DNA from: Pseudomonas pergaminensis | GTDB taxonomy: Bacteria; Pseudomonadota; Gammaproteobacteria; Pseudomonadales; Pseudomonadaceae | Length of the DNA: 64,000 bases | Direction: 5' to 3' | Assembly: GCF_024112395.2 (NCBI RefSeq) | Contig: NZ_CP078013.2 | Span: forward strand, 5,332,001-5,396,000 | Shown: in pieces, positions 21,678 to 30,212 of the stretch | How positions within the stretch are numbered: position 1 is the stretch's first letter | How the letters are laid out: every line of letters starts with the position of its first letter | Notes under the pieces: generated by a model | Databases searched by the model: none | What the model saw: only the letters and a program-made list of their open reading frames with translations | What the model was told of the DNA's origin: nothing | Program-made: the position numbers and the translations under genes

Positions 21678-21712
21678 TTGCATTTCAAGAGTTCGTGTCG
21701 AACTCGGTCAAG

Positions 21713-21802
21713 TGTGGGAGCGGGCTTGCTCGCGAATGCGGTGTGGCAGTCGACGGGTACATTCGCTGATCCATCGCATTCGCGAGCAAGCCCGCTCCCA
21801 CA
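21713..21802. repeat. REPIN, TGTGGGAGCGGGCTTGC family
   Basis: Two REP copies face each other with perfect 28-bp arms, from TGTGGGAGCGGGCTTGCTCG to its complement, around a 34-base spacer. This is the typical P. fluorescens-group REPIN. It lies between pykA and the convergent enoyl-CoA hydratase gene. No REP-associated transposase is in the window. Confidence 0.95.
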
Positions 21803-21808
21803 TGTAGA

Positions 21809-22558
21809 TCAGCGCCGGGTGATGAACCCCGACAACGCCGCAATCGCCTCTGGCGACCTCAACCGCTGGGTAAACAACGCCCCCTCCTCCTCAATCACCT
21901 GCCGCAGTTGCTCACGATCCACGCTCTTCATGAGCTGCTTGGTCACCTGCACCGCCCCCGGCGCCAGGCTTTCAAAGCGCTCGGCCATCTCCCGCGCCTT
22001 GGCCAACGCCGCCTCGCCGCTACCCAGCGCCTCCGTGGCAATCCCCCAGGCTGCCGCCTGTTCGCCGGTAAAGCCCTCGCCCAGCAACAATAATTCCGCA
22101 GCCTTTGCGTGCCCCAACAACCTCGGCAGAATCAGGCTCGACCCAAACTCCGGGCACAGCCCCAGGTTGACAAACGGCATGCGCAACCGCGCATCGCGGC
22201 TGATGTACACCAGGTCGCAATGCAGCAACAGGGTTGTACCAATGCCCACCGCTGCGCCCGCCACCGCAGCAATCACCGGCTTGCGGCAGTTGAGCAGGCT
22301 TTTCATGAAGTAAAACGGGGGGCTGTCGAGATCGCTGGGCGGTTGTTCGAGAAAATCGCCGATGTCGTTGCCGGCGGTAAAACAGTCACTGCTGCCCTGG
22401 ATCAGTACGCAGCGCAGGTCTGCGTCCGCGTCGGCCTGCTCCAGTGCCTCGGCCAGTTGCGTGTACATGGCTCGAGTGAGCGCGTTCTTCTTGTCGGGGC
22501 GATTGAGCTGCAGGGTCAGCAGCCCGCCTTCGCGCAGCTGTTGGATGGCGTCGGTCAT
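21809..22558 (-). CDS. Enoyl-CoA hydratase/isomerase family protein
   Basis: This 249-residue crotonase-fold protein shows the two oxyanion-hole segments (FTAGNDIGDF and AAVAGAAVGIGTTLLL) and the loop NLGLCPEFGSS, whose Glu is in the position used by hydratases and isomerases of the PaaG/ECI type. The N-terminal NRPDKKNALT block is standard. The exact CoA substrate cannot be read from sequence. The next gene on the same strand upstream is a ferredoxin reductase 30 bases away, so the two are probably an operon. Confidence 0.9.
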   Translation of the reverse strand: MTDAIQQLREGGLLTLQLNRPDKKNALTRAMYTQLAEALEQADADADLRCVLIQGSSDCFTAGNDIGDFLEQPPSDLDSPPFYFMKSLLNCRKPVIAAVAGAAVGIGTTLLLHCDLVYISRDARLRMPFVNLGLCPEFGSSLILPRLLGHAKAAELLLLGEGFTGEQAAAWGIATEALGSGEAALAKAREMAERFESLAPGAVQVTKQLMKSVDREQLRQVIEEEGALFTQRLRSPEAIAALSGFITRR

Positions 22559-22588
22559 GGCGAATCTCGCGGCTGGAAAGTTCAGCGC

Positions 22589-23533
22589 TCAACCACGGGG
22601 CAGGAACACATCCGCCAGCAGTTGATTACGCGGCAGCCCCGCCAGGAACAAACGCTTGGAAAACGCCTCGACACTGACAGGGTGCCCGCAGAGTAAAGCC
22701 AGAGTTTGCCGCGAAACAAGCCGCAGTTGCGCCAATGCCTGGGTCGCCTGCGCCGCCGTCCACAGCTCCACCGTCAGGTTGGAATGCTGTGCAGCCAGTG
22801 CCGCCAAGGGTTCGGCCAGGTAATGGCTCTCGGCATCATGGGCCAGGTGAATCACGCGGATGTCGCCCTGATGATCCTGGCGCAAGGCCTCACACAACAC
22901 GCCCCAAAGAGGGCCAAGGCCGGTGCCGGACGCCAGCAGCCACAGCGGTCGGCTTTGCCAGTCGGGATCGTATTGCAGCGCACCGCCGCGCAGTTCGCCC
23001 AGCCGCAAACGGTCGCCCAGCTGCAACTGGCGGGCAAGATCACTGAATTCGCCAGGCAGACGGCAATCGAGGTGAAACTCCAGGAATGGGTCATCCTGGG
23101 GCAAGCTCGCCAGGGAATAGGGCCGCGCCACTTGTCCCGCCCACAACACCAGATGCTGCCCAGCCCGGTAGCGCAGGCCTCGCTCGGTTTGCAGGCGCAG
23201 GCGCAGCACACTCGGGCTCAACCAATCGATACCCACCACCTGGGCCGGCAACCCATCACGCGTAGGATCAAAGGTTTCGACGCGCAGATCATCGCTCACC
23301 TGGCACTGGCACGCCAATCGCCAGCCCTCCTGGCGCTGCGCCGGGCTCAGGGCATCGGGCTGCGTGTCCTCGACCTCCCCCGCGCAACGCACCAGGCACG
23401 CATGGCAACTGCCGGCACGGCAACTGTAGGGCACGGCCACACCCGCCTGGTTCAAGGCATCCAGGAGGTTGCTGCCGGCCGGTACCGACCAATGGCGCTC
23501 GCCGACGTACAGTTCAGGCATATAAGGACTCAT
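22589..23533 (-). CDS. Plant-type ferredoxin/FAD reductase fusion
   Basis: The 314-residue protein begins with a plant-type 2Fe-2S ferredoxin domain whose Cys ligands are in YSCRAGSCHACLV and the later LACQC. A ferredoxin-NADP reductase-like module follows, with an FAD-binding site at RPYSLAS and a nucleotide-binding pattern at LLASGTGLGP. Proteins like this pass electrons from NAD(P)H to an oxygenase or similar partner. The start is uncertain: ATG codons at 23545, 23533 and 23521 are all possible, and none has a good ribosome-binding site. It lies 30 bases upstream of the enoyl-CoA hydratase gene. Confidence 0.85.
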   Translation of the reverse strand: MSPYMPELYVGERHWSVPAGSNLLDALNQAGVAVPYSCRAGSCHACLVRCAGEVEDTQPDALSPAQRQEGWRLACQCQVSDDLRVETFDPTRDGLPAQVVGIDWLSPSVLRLRLQTERGLRYRAGQHLVLWAGQVARPYSLASLPQDDPFLEFHLDCRLPGEFSDLARQLQLGDRLRLGELRGGALQYDPDWQSRPLWLLASGTGLGPLWGVLCEALRQDHQGDIRVIHLAHDAESHYLAEPLAALAAQHSNLTVELWTAAQATQALAQLRLVSRQTLALLCGHPVSVEAFSKRLFLAGLPRNQLLADVFLPRG

Positions 23534-23608
23534 CACAAGGGGCATGCACAGGGAATCATGCCTGCGACAGTTTGACCATAGTCGGGTGTATCGGCCACCG
23601 CGCCGGGT

Positions 23609-23749
23609 TATACTGCCGCGCCTTTTTAGCGTCGCGCCAACAATACTTGCTCTTCTTGGCGACGCGCCTTGGAAAGGTGGGCTCAGCCGACCGATGCACT
23701 TCACTGAGCCCACCTTTATTGAATGTTCCCTTATAGAGGAGCGCGACTC
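23609..23749 (+). promoter_or_regulatory. Structured leader before fumarase
   Basis: A TATACT -10-like box at 23609-23614 would start a leader of about 130 bases. The leader contains a perfect 14-bp hairpin: AAAGGTGGGCTCAG (23673-23686) pairs with CTGAGCCCACCTTT (23704-23717) over a 17-base loop and is followed by UUUAUU-like sequence. A weaker hairpin built from GTCGCGCCAA and TTGGCGAC precedes it. The fumarase ribosome-binding site GAGGAG comes 20 bases after the hairpin. No good -35 was found. Confidence 0.5.
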
Positions 23750-25273
23750 ATGACCGTGATCAAGCAAGACGACCTGATTCAGAGCGTTGCCGACGCCCTG
23801 CAATTCATTTCCTATTACCACCCCGTTGATTTCATCCAGGCCATGCACGAAGCCTACCTGCGCGAAGAATCGCCAGCGGCCCGTGACTCCATCGCCCAGA
23901 TCCTGATCAACTCGCGCATGTGCGCCACCGGCCATCGCCCGATCTGCCAGGACACCGGTATCGTCACCGTGTTCGTGCGCGTGGGCATGGACGTACGTTG
24001 GGATGGCGCCACCATGGGCCTGGACGACATGATCAACGAAGGCGTGCGTCGCGCCTACAACCTGCCGGAAAACGTCCTGCGTGCCTCGATCCTGGCCGAC
24101 CCGGCAGGCGCGCGCAAGAACACCAAGGACAACACCCCGGCGGTGATCCACTACTCCATCGTCCCGGGTAACACCGTGGAAGTGGACGTAGCGGCCAAGG
24201 GCGGCGGTTCCGAGAACAAGTCGAAAATGGCCATGCTCAACCCGTCCGACTCGATCGTCGACTGGGTGCTCAAGACCGTTCCGACCATGGGCGCCGGCTG
24301 GTGCCCACCGGGCATGCTCGGCATCGGCATCGGCGGCACCGCCGAGAAAGCCGCGGTGATGGCCAAGGAAGTGTTGATGGAGTCAATCGACATCCACGAG
24401 CTGAAGAAGCGCGGCCCGCAGAACCGTATCGAAGAGATGCGCCTGGAGCTGTTCGAGAAGGTCAACCAACTGGGCATCGGCGCCCAGGGCCTGGGTGGCC
24501 TGACCACCGTGCTCGACGTGAAGATCATGGACTACCCGACCCACGCCGCCTCCCTGCCGGTGTGCATGATCCCCAACTGCGCCGCCACCCGTCACGCGCA
24601 CTTTGTGCTCGACGGCTCGGGCCCGGCCTCGCTGGAAGCGCCACCGCTGGACGCCTACCCGGAAATCGTCTGGGAAGCTGGCCCATCGGCCCGTCGCGTC
24701 AATCTCGATACCCTGACGCCGGAAGAAGTGCAGAGCTGGAAGCCGGGCGAAACCGTGCTGCTCAATGGCAAGATGCTCACCGGTCGCGACGCTGCGCACA
24801 AGCGCATGGTCGAGATGCTGAACAAGGGCGAAAGCCTGCCGGTGGACCTCAAGGGTCGCTTCATCTACTACGTCGGCCCGGTTGATCCGGTGCGCGAAGA
24901 AGTGGTTGGCCCGGCCGGCCCGACCACCGCGACGCGGATGGACAAGTTCACCCGTCAGATCCTCGAGCAAACCGGCCTGCTGGGCATGATCGGCAAATCC
25001 GAGCGCGGCCCGACCGCCATCGAAGCGATCAAGGACCACAAAGCCGTATACCTGATGGCCGTCGGTGGCGCCGCTTACCTGGTAGCGCAAGCCATCAAGA
25101 AATCGCGCGTTGTTGCCTTCGCCGAACTGGGCATGGAAGCGATCTACGAGTTCGACGTGAAAGACATGCCGGTGACCGTTGCGGTCGATAGCAAGGGCGA
25201 ATCCGTGCACATCACCGGTCCTGCCATCTGGCAGAAAAAGATCAGTGAAAGCCTGGCGGTAGAAGTGCAGTAA
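23750..25273 (+). CDS. fumA: Class I (4Fe-4S) fumarate hydratase
   Basis: The 507-residue class I fumarase reversibly hydrates fumarate to malate in the TCA cycle and depends on an oxygen-sensitive 4Fe-4S cluster. The N-terminal segment has RMCATGHRPICQDTG, with a likely cluster Cys, and the C-terminal beta domain has GPTTATRMDKF and MIGKSERGPTAIEA. GAGGAG lies 8 bases before the chosen ATG; an upstream in-frame ATG has no such site. It is followed by a terminator and is monocistronic. Its leader carries a stable hairpin. Confidence 0.95.
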   Translation: MTVIKQDDLIQSVADALQFISYYHPVDFIQAMHEAYLREESPAARDSIAQILINSRMCATGHRPICQDTGIVTVFVRVGMDVRWDGATMGLDDMINEGVRRAYNLPENVLRASILADPAGARKNTKDNTPAVIHYSIVPGNTVEVDVAAKGGGSENKSKMAMLNPSDSIVDWVLKTVPTMGAGWCPPGMLGIGIGGTAEKAAVMAKEVLMESIDIHELKKRGPQNRIEEMRLELFEKVNQLGIGAQGLGGLTTVLDVKIMDYPTHAASLPVCMIPNCAATRHAHFVLDGSGPASLEAPPLDAYPEIVWEAGPSARRVNLDTLTPEEVQSWKPGETVLLNGKMLTGRDAAHKRMVEMLNKGESLPVDLKGRFIYYVGPVDPVREEVVGPAGPTTATRMDKFTRQILEQTGLLGMIGKSERGPTAIEAIKDHKAVYLMAVGGAAYLVAQAIKKSRVVAFAELGMEAIYEFDVKDMPVTVAVDSKGESVHITGPAIWQKKISESLAVEVQ

Positions 25274-25292
25274 GCGCTTCCCCTGCAAACAT

Positions 25293-25328
25293 AAAGGCGA
25301 CTGTGGCCATGGCCCAGTCGCCTTTTTT
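25293..25328 (+). terminator. Terminator after fumarase
   Basis: AAAGGCGACT pairs with AGTCGCCTTT, followed by a run of six T, 18 bases after the fumarase stop. Confidence 0.9.
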
Positions 25329-25376
25329 ATGGCACATGGTATGGTGCACTCCCTTACCGTGCCTGCCCATCACCGT

Positions 25377-27143
25377 ATGATCGTCATCCCTCGCCCCCTG
25401 CGCCTGACCTTCTATTCCCTGCTGATCATCGCTGGCGCGCTACTGGCCGCAACCTTGGCCACTCGCCATGCCGAACGCCAGGCCCTGGTAGACGATGCTG
25501 CCCGCGCCAATCAGCAGCTCACGCTGTATGGCAACTCCCTGCACACCCTGATCGAACGCTACCGCGCCCTGCCCGCCGTGCTGGCGTTGGACTCGGAGAT
25601 GATCAATGCCTTGAAGGGCCCGCTGGATACCGCGACCCAGGATTTGCTCAACCGCAAGCTGGAGCGCATCAACGGCGCCGCACAATCCTCCACCCTGGAA
25701 CTGATGGACCGCACTGGCCTGGCCGTGGCCGCCAGCAATTGGAACCTGCCGAGCAGTTATGTGGGGCATAACTACGCGTTCCGGCCCTACTTCAGCCAGA
25801 CCTTGAGCCAGGGCACCGGGCGGTTTTATGCAGTGGGCGTGACGACCGGCATCCCCGGTTACTTCCTTTCCAGCGCGGTGCTGGATGAACGCGAACAGTT
25901 CCTCGGCGCCATGGTCGTCAAGCTGGAGTTCCCCGAGCTTGAGCGCGAGTGGGCCCAGGGCAATGACCTGCTGCTGGTCAGCGACGCACGTGGCATCGTG
26001 TTTATCGCCAATCAACCGGGCTGGCGTTATCGCAACCTGCGGCCGTTGTCGGCCAGCGACCTCGCCGAATTGAAGGCCACTCGCCAATACGACAAAAAAC
26101 AACTGCAACCGCTGGAGACTCAGACCCTGCGGCGTTTTGACGAAAACAGTCACCTGATGCGCGTCAACGGCCCCGATGGCAACGCCAATTACATCTGGGA
26201 ATCCCTGCCACTCAAAGCCGAAGGCTGGACCCTGCACCTGCTGCGCAAGCCGCAGTTCGCCTTTGAGGATCAGCGCAACGCTGGCCTGGCCGCCGCCGGA
26301 TCCTGGCTGGCGCTGGTGTTCCTGGTGCTGTTCCTGACCCAGCGCTGGCGCCTGGCCCGTTTGCGTCAGCGCAGTCGCGAAGAGCTTGAGCAACTGGTGG
26401 AAGAGCGCACCCAGGCGCTGCGCACCGCCCAGGATGGCCTGGTGCAATCGGCCAAGCTGGCAGCGCTGGGGCAGATGTCTGCGGCCCTCGCCCACGAGAT
26501 CAATCAACCGCTGACGGCGCAGCGTATGCAGCTGGCCACCTTGCGCCTGCTGCTGGATCACGGTCGGGTCGACGACGCTTACCAGGCGCTCACGCCACTG
26601 GACGATATGCTCACGCGCATGGCCGCACTCACCGGCCACCTCAAGACCTTCGCGCGCAAGAGCCCGAGCGGCCTGCGTGAACGCCTGGACCTGGCCACGG
26701 TGGTTGATCAATCCTTGCACCTGCTCGACGCGCGCTTGCGTGATGAAGCCATCGGCGTGGTGCTCGACCTGACCCGCCCTGCCTGGGTGCGCGGTGATGC
26801 AATCCGCCTGGAGCAGGTGTTGATCAACCTGCTACGCAATGCGCTGGACGCCATGGCCGACAAGCCGCGCAAACGCCTGGAAATCCGCCTGCATGCCGAT
26901 CAACAGCTGTGGCAGCTCACCGTCAGCGACAGTGGCGGCGGGATTGCCGAGGAGCATTTGAACAGCGTGTTCGACCCGTTCTTCACCACCAAGCCCGTGG
27001 GCGACGGGCTCGGCTTGGGGCTGGCGGTGTCCTACGCTATCGTGCACGAATTGGGCGGACGCCTGATCGCCGGCAACCGTGGCGACGGCGCGGTGTTTAG
27101 CCTGACCCTGCCTATCGCCCTGGAGACGCCCGACCTATGTTGA
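25377..27143 (+). CDS. DctB/MifS-type sensor histidine kinase
   Basis: The 588-residue kinase has TM1 near 8-25, a long periplasmic dCache-type sensor (about 27-295) containing NYAFRPYF and [11 protein letters not shown], typical of C4-dicarboxylate sensors, and TM2 near 300-320. A short coiled coil ([18 protein letters not shown]) leads to the HisKA box [12 protein letters not shown] with H372, then N, D and G boxes ([26 protein letters not shown]). Two earlier in-frame ATGs exist at 25329 and 25341; they overlap the fumarase terminator, so the later start is preferred. Its 3' end overlaps the regulator gene by 7 bases. With a KgtP-like transporter downstream it resembles MifS, which senses 2-oxoglutarate. 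Confidence 0.9.
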   Translation: MIVIPRPLRLTFYSLLIIAGALLAATLATRHAERQALVDDAARANQQLTLYGNSLHTLIERYRALPAVLALDSEMINALKGPLDTATQDLLNRKLERINGAAQSSTLELMDRTGLAVAASNWNLPSSYVGHNYAFRPYFSQTLSQGTGRFYAVGVTTGIPGYFLSSAVLDEREQFLGAMVVKLEFPELEREWAQGNDLLLVSDARGIVFIANQPGWRYRNLRPLSASDLAELKATRQYDKKQLQPLETQTLRRFDENSHLMRVNGPDGNANYIWESLPLKAEGWTLHLLRKPQFAFEDQRNAGLAAAGSWLALVFLVLFLTQRWRLARLRQRSREELEQLVEERTQALRTAQDGLVQSAKLAALGQMSAALAHEINQPLTAQRMQLATLRLLLDHGRVDDAYQALTPLDDMLTRMAALTGHLKTFARKSPSGLRERLDLATVVDQSLHLLDARLRDEAIGVVLDLTRPAWVRGDAIRLEQVLINLLRNALDAMADKPRKRLEIRLHADQQLWQLTVSDSGGGIAEEHLNSVFDPFFTTKPVGDGLGLGLAVSYAIVHELGGRLIAGNRGDGAVFSLTLPIALETPDLC

Positions 27144-28462
27144 ACGCGGTGATTGTGGTCGATGACGAAGCCAGCATTCGTACGGCTGTCGAACAATGGC
27201 TGAGCTTGTCGGGGTTTGAGGTGCAGTTGTTCAGCCGCGCCGAGGCGTGCCTGGCGCAACTGCCCAAGGATTTTCCCGGGGTCATTTTGAGCGATGTGCG
27301 CATGCCGGGTCTCAGCGGCCTGGAGCTGTTGGCCGAAGTGCAGCGCCGCGATGCTGATTTACCGGTGATCCTGCTCACCGGCCATGGCGATGTGCCGATG
27401 GCCGTCGAAGCCATGCGCGACGGTGCCTACGATTTCCTGGAAAAACCCTTCAGCCCCGACGCCCTGCTCAACAGCTTGCGCCGTGCCCTGGACAAGCGTG
27501 GCTTGATCCTGGAAAACCGCCGCCTGCATCAACAGGCTGACCATCGGGCGCAGTTGGAATCGACGCTGCTGGGCGTGTCCCGGGGTTTGCACACCTTGCG
27601 CCGCCAGGTGCTGGACCTGGCGAGCCTGCCGGTCAACGTACTGATCCGTGGAGAGACCGGCAGCGGCAAGGAGCTCGTCGCCCGCTGCCTGCATGATTTC
27701 GGCCCGCGGGCGAAGAAGCCCTTTGTGGCGCTCAACTGTGCTGCGATCCCCGAGCAACTGTTTGAGGCCGAGCTGTTCGGCCACGAAAGCGGCGCGTTCA
27801 CCGGCGCCCAGGGCAAGCGCATCGGTAAACTGGAATATGCCCACGGTGGCACGCTGTTCCTGGACGAGATCGAAAGCATGCCCCTGGCCCAGCAAGTGAA
27901 ATTGCTGCGCGTACTGCAGGAGCAGAAACTGGAGCGGCTGGGATCCAACCAAAGTATCCACGTGGACCTGCGCATCATCGCCGCCACCAAGCCGGACCTG
28001 CTGGAAGAGGCCCGCGCCGGGCGTTTTCGCGAAGACCTGGCCTATCGCTTGAATGTCGCGCAACTGCGCCTGCCGCCCTTGCGTGACCGTCGCGAAGATA
28101 TCCCCCTGCTGTTCGACCACTTTGCTCAGAGTGCTGCCGAACGCCTGGGCCGCAGCGTTGAGCCCCTGAGTGGCGCACAACTGGGGCGCCTGCTCAGCCA
28201 TGACTGGCCAGGCAACGTGCGTGAACTGGCCAACGTCGCCGAACGCCAGGTGCTGGGGCTTGGCGAACCGGAACCGGAAGGCATCGAGGCCGGGCAATCC
28301 CTGGCTGCGCAGCAGGAGGCCTTCGAGGCTCACTGCCTGAAAGCGGCGTTGACCCGGCACAAGGGCGACATCAAGGCGGTGCTGGCTGAACTGCAACTGC
28401 CTCGGCGCACCTTCAATGAAAAAATGCAGCGCCATGGGCTCGTGCGGGAAACCTTCCTGTAG
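27137..28462 (+). CDS. DctD/MifR-type sigma-54 response regulator
   Basis: This 441-residue NtrC-family activator comprises a receiver domain (D53 in LSDVRMPG), an AAA+ domain with Walker A GETGSGKE, the sigma-54-contact loop GAFTGA, and a Fis-type C-terminal helix-turn-helix (AVLAELQLPRRTFNEKMQRHG). It is coupled to the sensor kinase by a 7-base overlap. Its likely target is the permease 280 bases downstream, which has a sigma-54 promoter and two matched upstream sites. The last codons and the stop lie inside a REP element. Confidence 0.95.
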   Translation: MLNAVIVVDDEASIRTAVEQWLSLSGFEVQLFSRAEACLAQLPKDFPGVILSDVRMPGLSGLELLAEVQRRDADLPVILLTGHGDVPMAVEAMRDGAYDFLEKPFSPDALLNSLRRALDKRGLILENRRLHQQADHRAQLESTLLGVSRGLHTLRRQVLDLASLPVNVLIRGETGSGKELVARCLHDFGPRAKKPFVALNCAAIPEQLFEAELFGHESGAFTGAQGKRIGKLEYAHGGTLFLDEIESMPLAQQVKLLRVLQEQKLERLGSNQSIHVDLRIIAATKPDLLEEARAGRFREDLAYRLNVAQLRLPPLRDRREDIPLLFDHFAQSAAERLGRSVEPLSGAQLGRLLSHDWPGNVRELANVAERQVLGLGEPEPEGIEAGQSLAAQQEAFEAHCLKAALTRHKGDIKAVLAELQLPRRTFNEKMQRHGLVRETFL

Positions 28463-28525
28463 GGCCCGGCTTGCTGGCGTTGGTGCGCTTGAGGACCCTA
28501 TCGCCGGCAAGCCGGCTCCTACAGG
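28456..28525. repeat. REP pair, CCTGTAGG..CGGCTTGC family, overlapping a stop codon
   Basis: The pair CCTGTAGGGCCCGGCTTGC / GCCGGCTCCTACAGG flanks a short spacer. The left arm includes the last codon and the TAG stop of the response-regulator gene. A degenerate further arm (GTGGGCTTGCC) lies at about 28540. Confidence 0.85.
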
Positions 28526-28572
28526 AATGCATTTTAGAGGTGGGCTTGCCTGTGATGGCGTCGACAGCCATA

Positions 28573-28620
28573 AGCGGATTTCCGCTCATCACCCGATAAA
28601 TGTCAGCAATTTTCCGCTCA
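28573..28620 (+). promoter_or_regulatory. Tandem enhancer-like sites for the DctD/MifR-type regulator
   Basis: Two 16-base copies of AGCNNNTTTCCGCTCA lie at 28573-28588 and 28605-28620, exactly 32 bases apart (three helical turns). The first is also a palindrome, AGCGGA-TT-TCCGCT. They sit 42-89 bases upstream of the sigma-54 promoter, the usual place for an NtrC-family activator. That the neighbouring regulator binds them is inference. Confidence 0.65.
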
Positions 28621-28661
28621 CAAAAAACCCGCAACCCTTCTAGACCGGGCCTTCATCCACC

Positions 28662-28677
28662 TGGCACAGCTCCTGCT
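28662..28677 (+). promoter_or_regulatory. Sigma-54 promoter of the dicarboxylate permease
   Basis: TGGCACAGCTCCTGCT matches the sigma-54 consensus TGGCACGNNNNTTGCW at all key positions: GG at -24 and GC at -12 with correct spacing. Transcription should start near 28689, giving a 52-base leader that holds AAAAACAA (28714-28721), a Crc/Hfq-type motif. Confidence 0.85.
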
Positions 28678-28740
28678 ATAGCCCCAGCCAGGCAGTGCTC
28701 AAGCACGCTCCATAAAAACAACTAGATGAAGGATCCTTCA

Positions 28741-30060
28741 ATGGATAACTCCAACACCTTGCCTCTGGGGTCGGCGGCCGCGCCGGCGAAAGAACGCACC
28801 ACCTCCAGCCGTATCAAATCGATTTTCAGTGGTTCCGTCGGCAACATGGTCGAGTGGTACGACTGGTACGTCTACGCCGCCTTCTCGTTGTACTTCGCAA
28901 AAACCTTCTTCCCGAAAGGCGACACCACCGCCCAGCTGCTCAACACCGCCGCGATCTTTGCCGTCGGCTTCCTGATGCGCCCGATCGGTGGCTGGCTGAT
29001 GGGCCTGTACGCTGACAAAGTCGGGCGTAAAAAGGCCTTGATGGCCTCGGTCTACCTGATGTGCTTCGGCTCGTTGCTGATCGCCCTGAGCCCTGGCTAT
29101 GAAGTCATTGGTATCGGCGCACCGGTCTTGCTGGTATTTGCCCGTTTGCTGCAGGGCCTGTCGGTCGGCGGTGAATACGGTACCTCCGCCACCTACCTCA
29201 GTGAGATGGCGACCAAGGAACGCCGTGGTTTCTACTCCAGCTTCCAATACGTAACCCTGATCTCTGGCCAGCTCATCGCCCTGGGCGTATTGATCGTGCT
29301 GCAACAATTGCTCACCACCGAGCAGCTGTATGCCTGGGGCTGGCGTATCCCGTTTGCCATCGGTGCCCTGTGCGCAGTGGTTGCGCTGTACCTGCGTCGC
29401 GGCATGGAAGAAACCGAGTCGTTCACCAAGAAGGAAAAAGCCAAGGAAAGCGCGATGCGCACCTTGATGCGCCATCCCAAGGAACTGTTGACCGTGGTCG
29501 GCCTGACCATGGGCGGTACGCTGGCGTTCTACACCTACACCACCTACATGCAGAAATACCTGGTGAACACTGTCGGCATGAGCATTTCCGACTCCACCAC
29601 CATCTCGGCGGCGACGCTGTTCCTGTTCATGTGCCTGCAACCGATCATCGGTGGGCTGTCGGATAAAGTCGGTCGTCGGCCGATCCTGATCGCCTTCGGC
29701 ATCCTCGGTACCCTGTTCACCGTGCCGATCCTCACCACCCTGCACACCATCCAGAGCTGGTGGGGCGCGTTCTTCCTGATCATGGCGGCGCTGATCATCG
29801 TCAGCGGCTACACCTCGATCAACGCCGTGGTTAAAGCCGAACTGTTCCCGACCGAAATCCGCGCCCTGGGCGTGGGCCTGCCGTATGCCCTGACCGTCTC
29901 GATCTTTGGCGGCACTGCTGAATACATCGCGCTGTGGTTCAAGAGCATCGGCATGGAAACCGGTTACTACTGGTATGTGACGGCGTGTATTGCGGTGTCG
30001 CTGGTGGTCTACGTGACCATGAAGGACACGCGTAAGCACTCGCGGATCACCACCGACTAA
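28741..30060 (+). CDS. KgtP-like MFS dicarboxylate/2-oxoglutarate:H+ symporter
   Basis: The 439-residue protein is a 12-TM major facilitator of the metabolite:H+ symporter family. It has NMVEWYDWYVY in TM1, the GxxxDRxGRK-type loop as MGLYADKVGRKKA, RLLQGLSVGGEYGTSATYLSE in the middle, and a second GRR loop (LSDKVGRRP). KgtP-type proteins import 2-oxoglutarate or related dicarboxylates. AGGA lies 8 bases before the chosen ATG; an ATG five codons earlier is weaker. Sigma-54 control by the upstream two-component pair, and Crc/Hfq repression through the leader, are likely. Confidence 0.93.
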   Translation: MDNSNTLPLGSAAAPAKERTTSSRIKSIFSGSVGNMVEWYDWYVYAAFSLYFAKTFFPKGDTTAQLLNTAAIFAVGFLMRPIGGWLMGLYADKVGRKKALMASVYLMCFGSLLIALSPGYEVIGIGAPVLLVFARLLQGLSVGGEYGTSATYLSEMATKERRGFYSSFQYVTLISGQLIALGVLIVLQQLLTTEQLYAWGWRIPFAIGALCAVVALYLRRGMEETESFTKKEKAKESAMRTLMRHPKELLTVVGLTMGGTLAFYTYTTYMQKYLVNTVGMSISDSTTISAATLFLFMCLQPIIGGLSDKVGRRPILIAFGILGTLFTVPILTTLHTIQSWWGAFFLIMAALIIVSGYTSINAVVKAELFPTEIRALGVGLPYALTVSIFGGTAEYIALWFKSIGMETGYYWYVTACIAVSLVVYVTMKDTRKHSRITTD

Positions 30061-30080
30061 CCGTTGAACGCCGTTCAAAA

Positions 30081-30170
30081 TGTGGGAGTGGGCTTGCCCG
30101 CGAAAGCGGTGTGTCAGTCAACGATTGTAGAGACTGAACCACCGTATTCGCGGGCAAGCCCGCTCCCACA
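30081..30170. repeat. REPIN, TGTGGGAG family
   Basis: An opposed REP pair, TGTGGGAGTGGGCTTGCCCG to CGGGCAAGCCCGCTCCCACA, lies between the permease and the flavin reductase gene. Confidence 0.94.
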
Positions 30171-30212
30171 TTGGGTATGATGCTGGTCCCGAAACCGAGA
30201 GCAGAACAGGCC

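Noticed and set aside
25329..25376. Earlier starts for the DctB/MifS-type kinase
   Set aside because: ATGs at 25329 and 25341 would start right at the fumarase terminator tail and add hydrophilic residues before TM1. The start at 25377 is kept, though no clear ribosome-binding site decides it.
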